Positions 63,795 through 64,000 of a stretch of DNA of 64,000 bases are shown here, piece after piece. The notes under the pieces were generated by a model. The model saw only the letters and a program-made list of their open reading frames with translations, ran no database searches and had not been told where the DNA came from. Position 1 is the stretch's first letter. Each line of letters opens with the position of its first letter. The position numbers and the translations under genes were made by a program. Origin of the DNA: Hymenobacter volaticus (lineage in GTDB: Bacteria > Bacteroidota > Bacteroidia > Cytophagales > Hymenobacteraceae); the NCBI RefSeq assembly GCF_022921055.1, contig NZ_CP095061.1, positions 340,001-404,000 on the forward strand, read 5' to 3'.

Positions 63795-64000
63795 ATGACC
63801 CGTGAAGAATTCCTGGCTCGGTTGAGTAGGTTGAGCCCGTTAGCTGAAGCGAATCCTGCATCTTATCGCCGTAAAGTATGGTTTTGGGCCTTGTTAGGCT
63901 ACGCATTCATCCTGCTGCTTTTGCTAGGTACTGTTGGGCTTATAGCCCTTACGCTAGCGCTTGGCTTCTTTACCCGGGCCTTTGGGCTCATCTGGAAAGT
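63795..64000 (+). CDS. N-terminus of a membrane protein, possibly an M48-type peptidase
   Basis: ATG 63795 opens a frame that runs off the right edge (68 residues seen). A soluble leader (MTREEFLARLSRLSPLAEAN) and a basic PASYRRKVWFWALLGYAF block precede a strong hydrophobic segment (about 34-56). The pattern A-x-x-N-P-x-x-Y-R-x-x-V...ALLGY before the first helix resembles membrane-bound M48 peptidases of Bacteroidota. The HExxH site would be outside the window, so this is a guess. Confidence 0.45.
   Translation, partial: MTREEFLARLSRLSPLAEANPASYRRKVWFWALLGYAFILLLLLGTVGLIALTLALGFFTRAFGLIWK

Noticed and set aside
1..64000. tRNA, rRNA, CRISPR array, insertion sequence or prophage
   Set aside because: I found no cloverleaf with a conserved T-loop, no rRNA signature, no regular direct repeats with spacers and no transposase or integrase motif.
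1..64000. Defence island, biosynthetic cluster or retron-like system
   Set aside because: No nuclease/helicase sets, reverse transcriptase, NRPS/PKS domains or toxin-antitoxin pairs are visible. The YwqK-like protein is an envelope repeat protein rather than an antitoxin.

Overview
The window comes from a member of the Bacteroidota, most likely Cytophagales and Hymenobacter or a close relative. The evidence is a type IX secretion/gliding core (gldK-gldL-gldM-gldN with a PorP/SprF protein upstream and a PorW/SprE-like lipoprotein nearby), a protein ending in a type IX sorting domain, an AtpB with a signal peptide, the HemD-DUF4271 pairing, and several Bacteroidota-type promoters (TTG, about 19-20 bases, TAnnTTTG). 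I found no rRNA, tRNA, CRISPR array, insertion sequence, prophage or defence island. Most of the window is ordinary chromosome.

Layout. 1-11 kb: end of an unknown gene, a lemA-TPM-TPM envelope cluster (minus), a sugar-nucleotidyltransferase, an unknown envelope protein, an S9A prolyl oligopeptidase, a small lipoprotein, a GNAT enzyme, three small minus-strand genes and an MFS transporter. 11.6-26 kb: a tiny orphan gene, then a co-directional minus-strand run that looks like a metal locus: a small His-rich exported protein, a TonB receptor, an AztD-like beta-propeller lipoprotein, a small lipoprotein, two tandem-duplicated TonB receptors, a type IX cargo protein with Delta-60 repeats, and a CzcD-type cation exporter. 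26-35 kb: an orphan gene, htpG, a YwqK-like lipoprotein, a YraN nuclease, lipB, an unknown gene, a WecA/MraY-type glycosyltransferase, a DUF4271 gene and hemD. 35-49 kb: porP, gldKLMN, then uvrC, a class A PBP and porW/sprE on the minus strand. 49-55 kb: the ATP synthase operon atpZ-(atpI-like)-atpBEFHAG, without atpD and atpC. 55-64 kb: a HAD phosphatase, a PafA-type alkaline phosphatase, pyrophosphatase, DUF6766 and UbiA-like membrane proteins, the NAD(P)HX repair enzyme, a lipoprotein, msrB, and the start of a membrane protein.

The most important technical observation is that six genes are each broken by what looks like one missing base in a short homopolymer (near 7856, 13848, 18905, 32258, 34206 and 61871). 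Adding one base restores a full family-typical protein each time. This points to systematic sequence error rather than gene decay, although two of the six are surface proteins where phase variation is conceivable.

The least explained DNA is in the atp operon. The gaps before atpF, atpH and atpG each hold a low-complexity inverted repeat with the same architecture but unrelated sequence, and a GC-rich hairpin follows atpE. The metal locus is the best candidate for an under-described system: three TonB receptors sharing one plug signature together with an AztD-like propeller.
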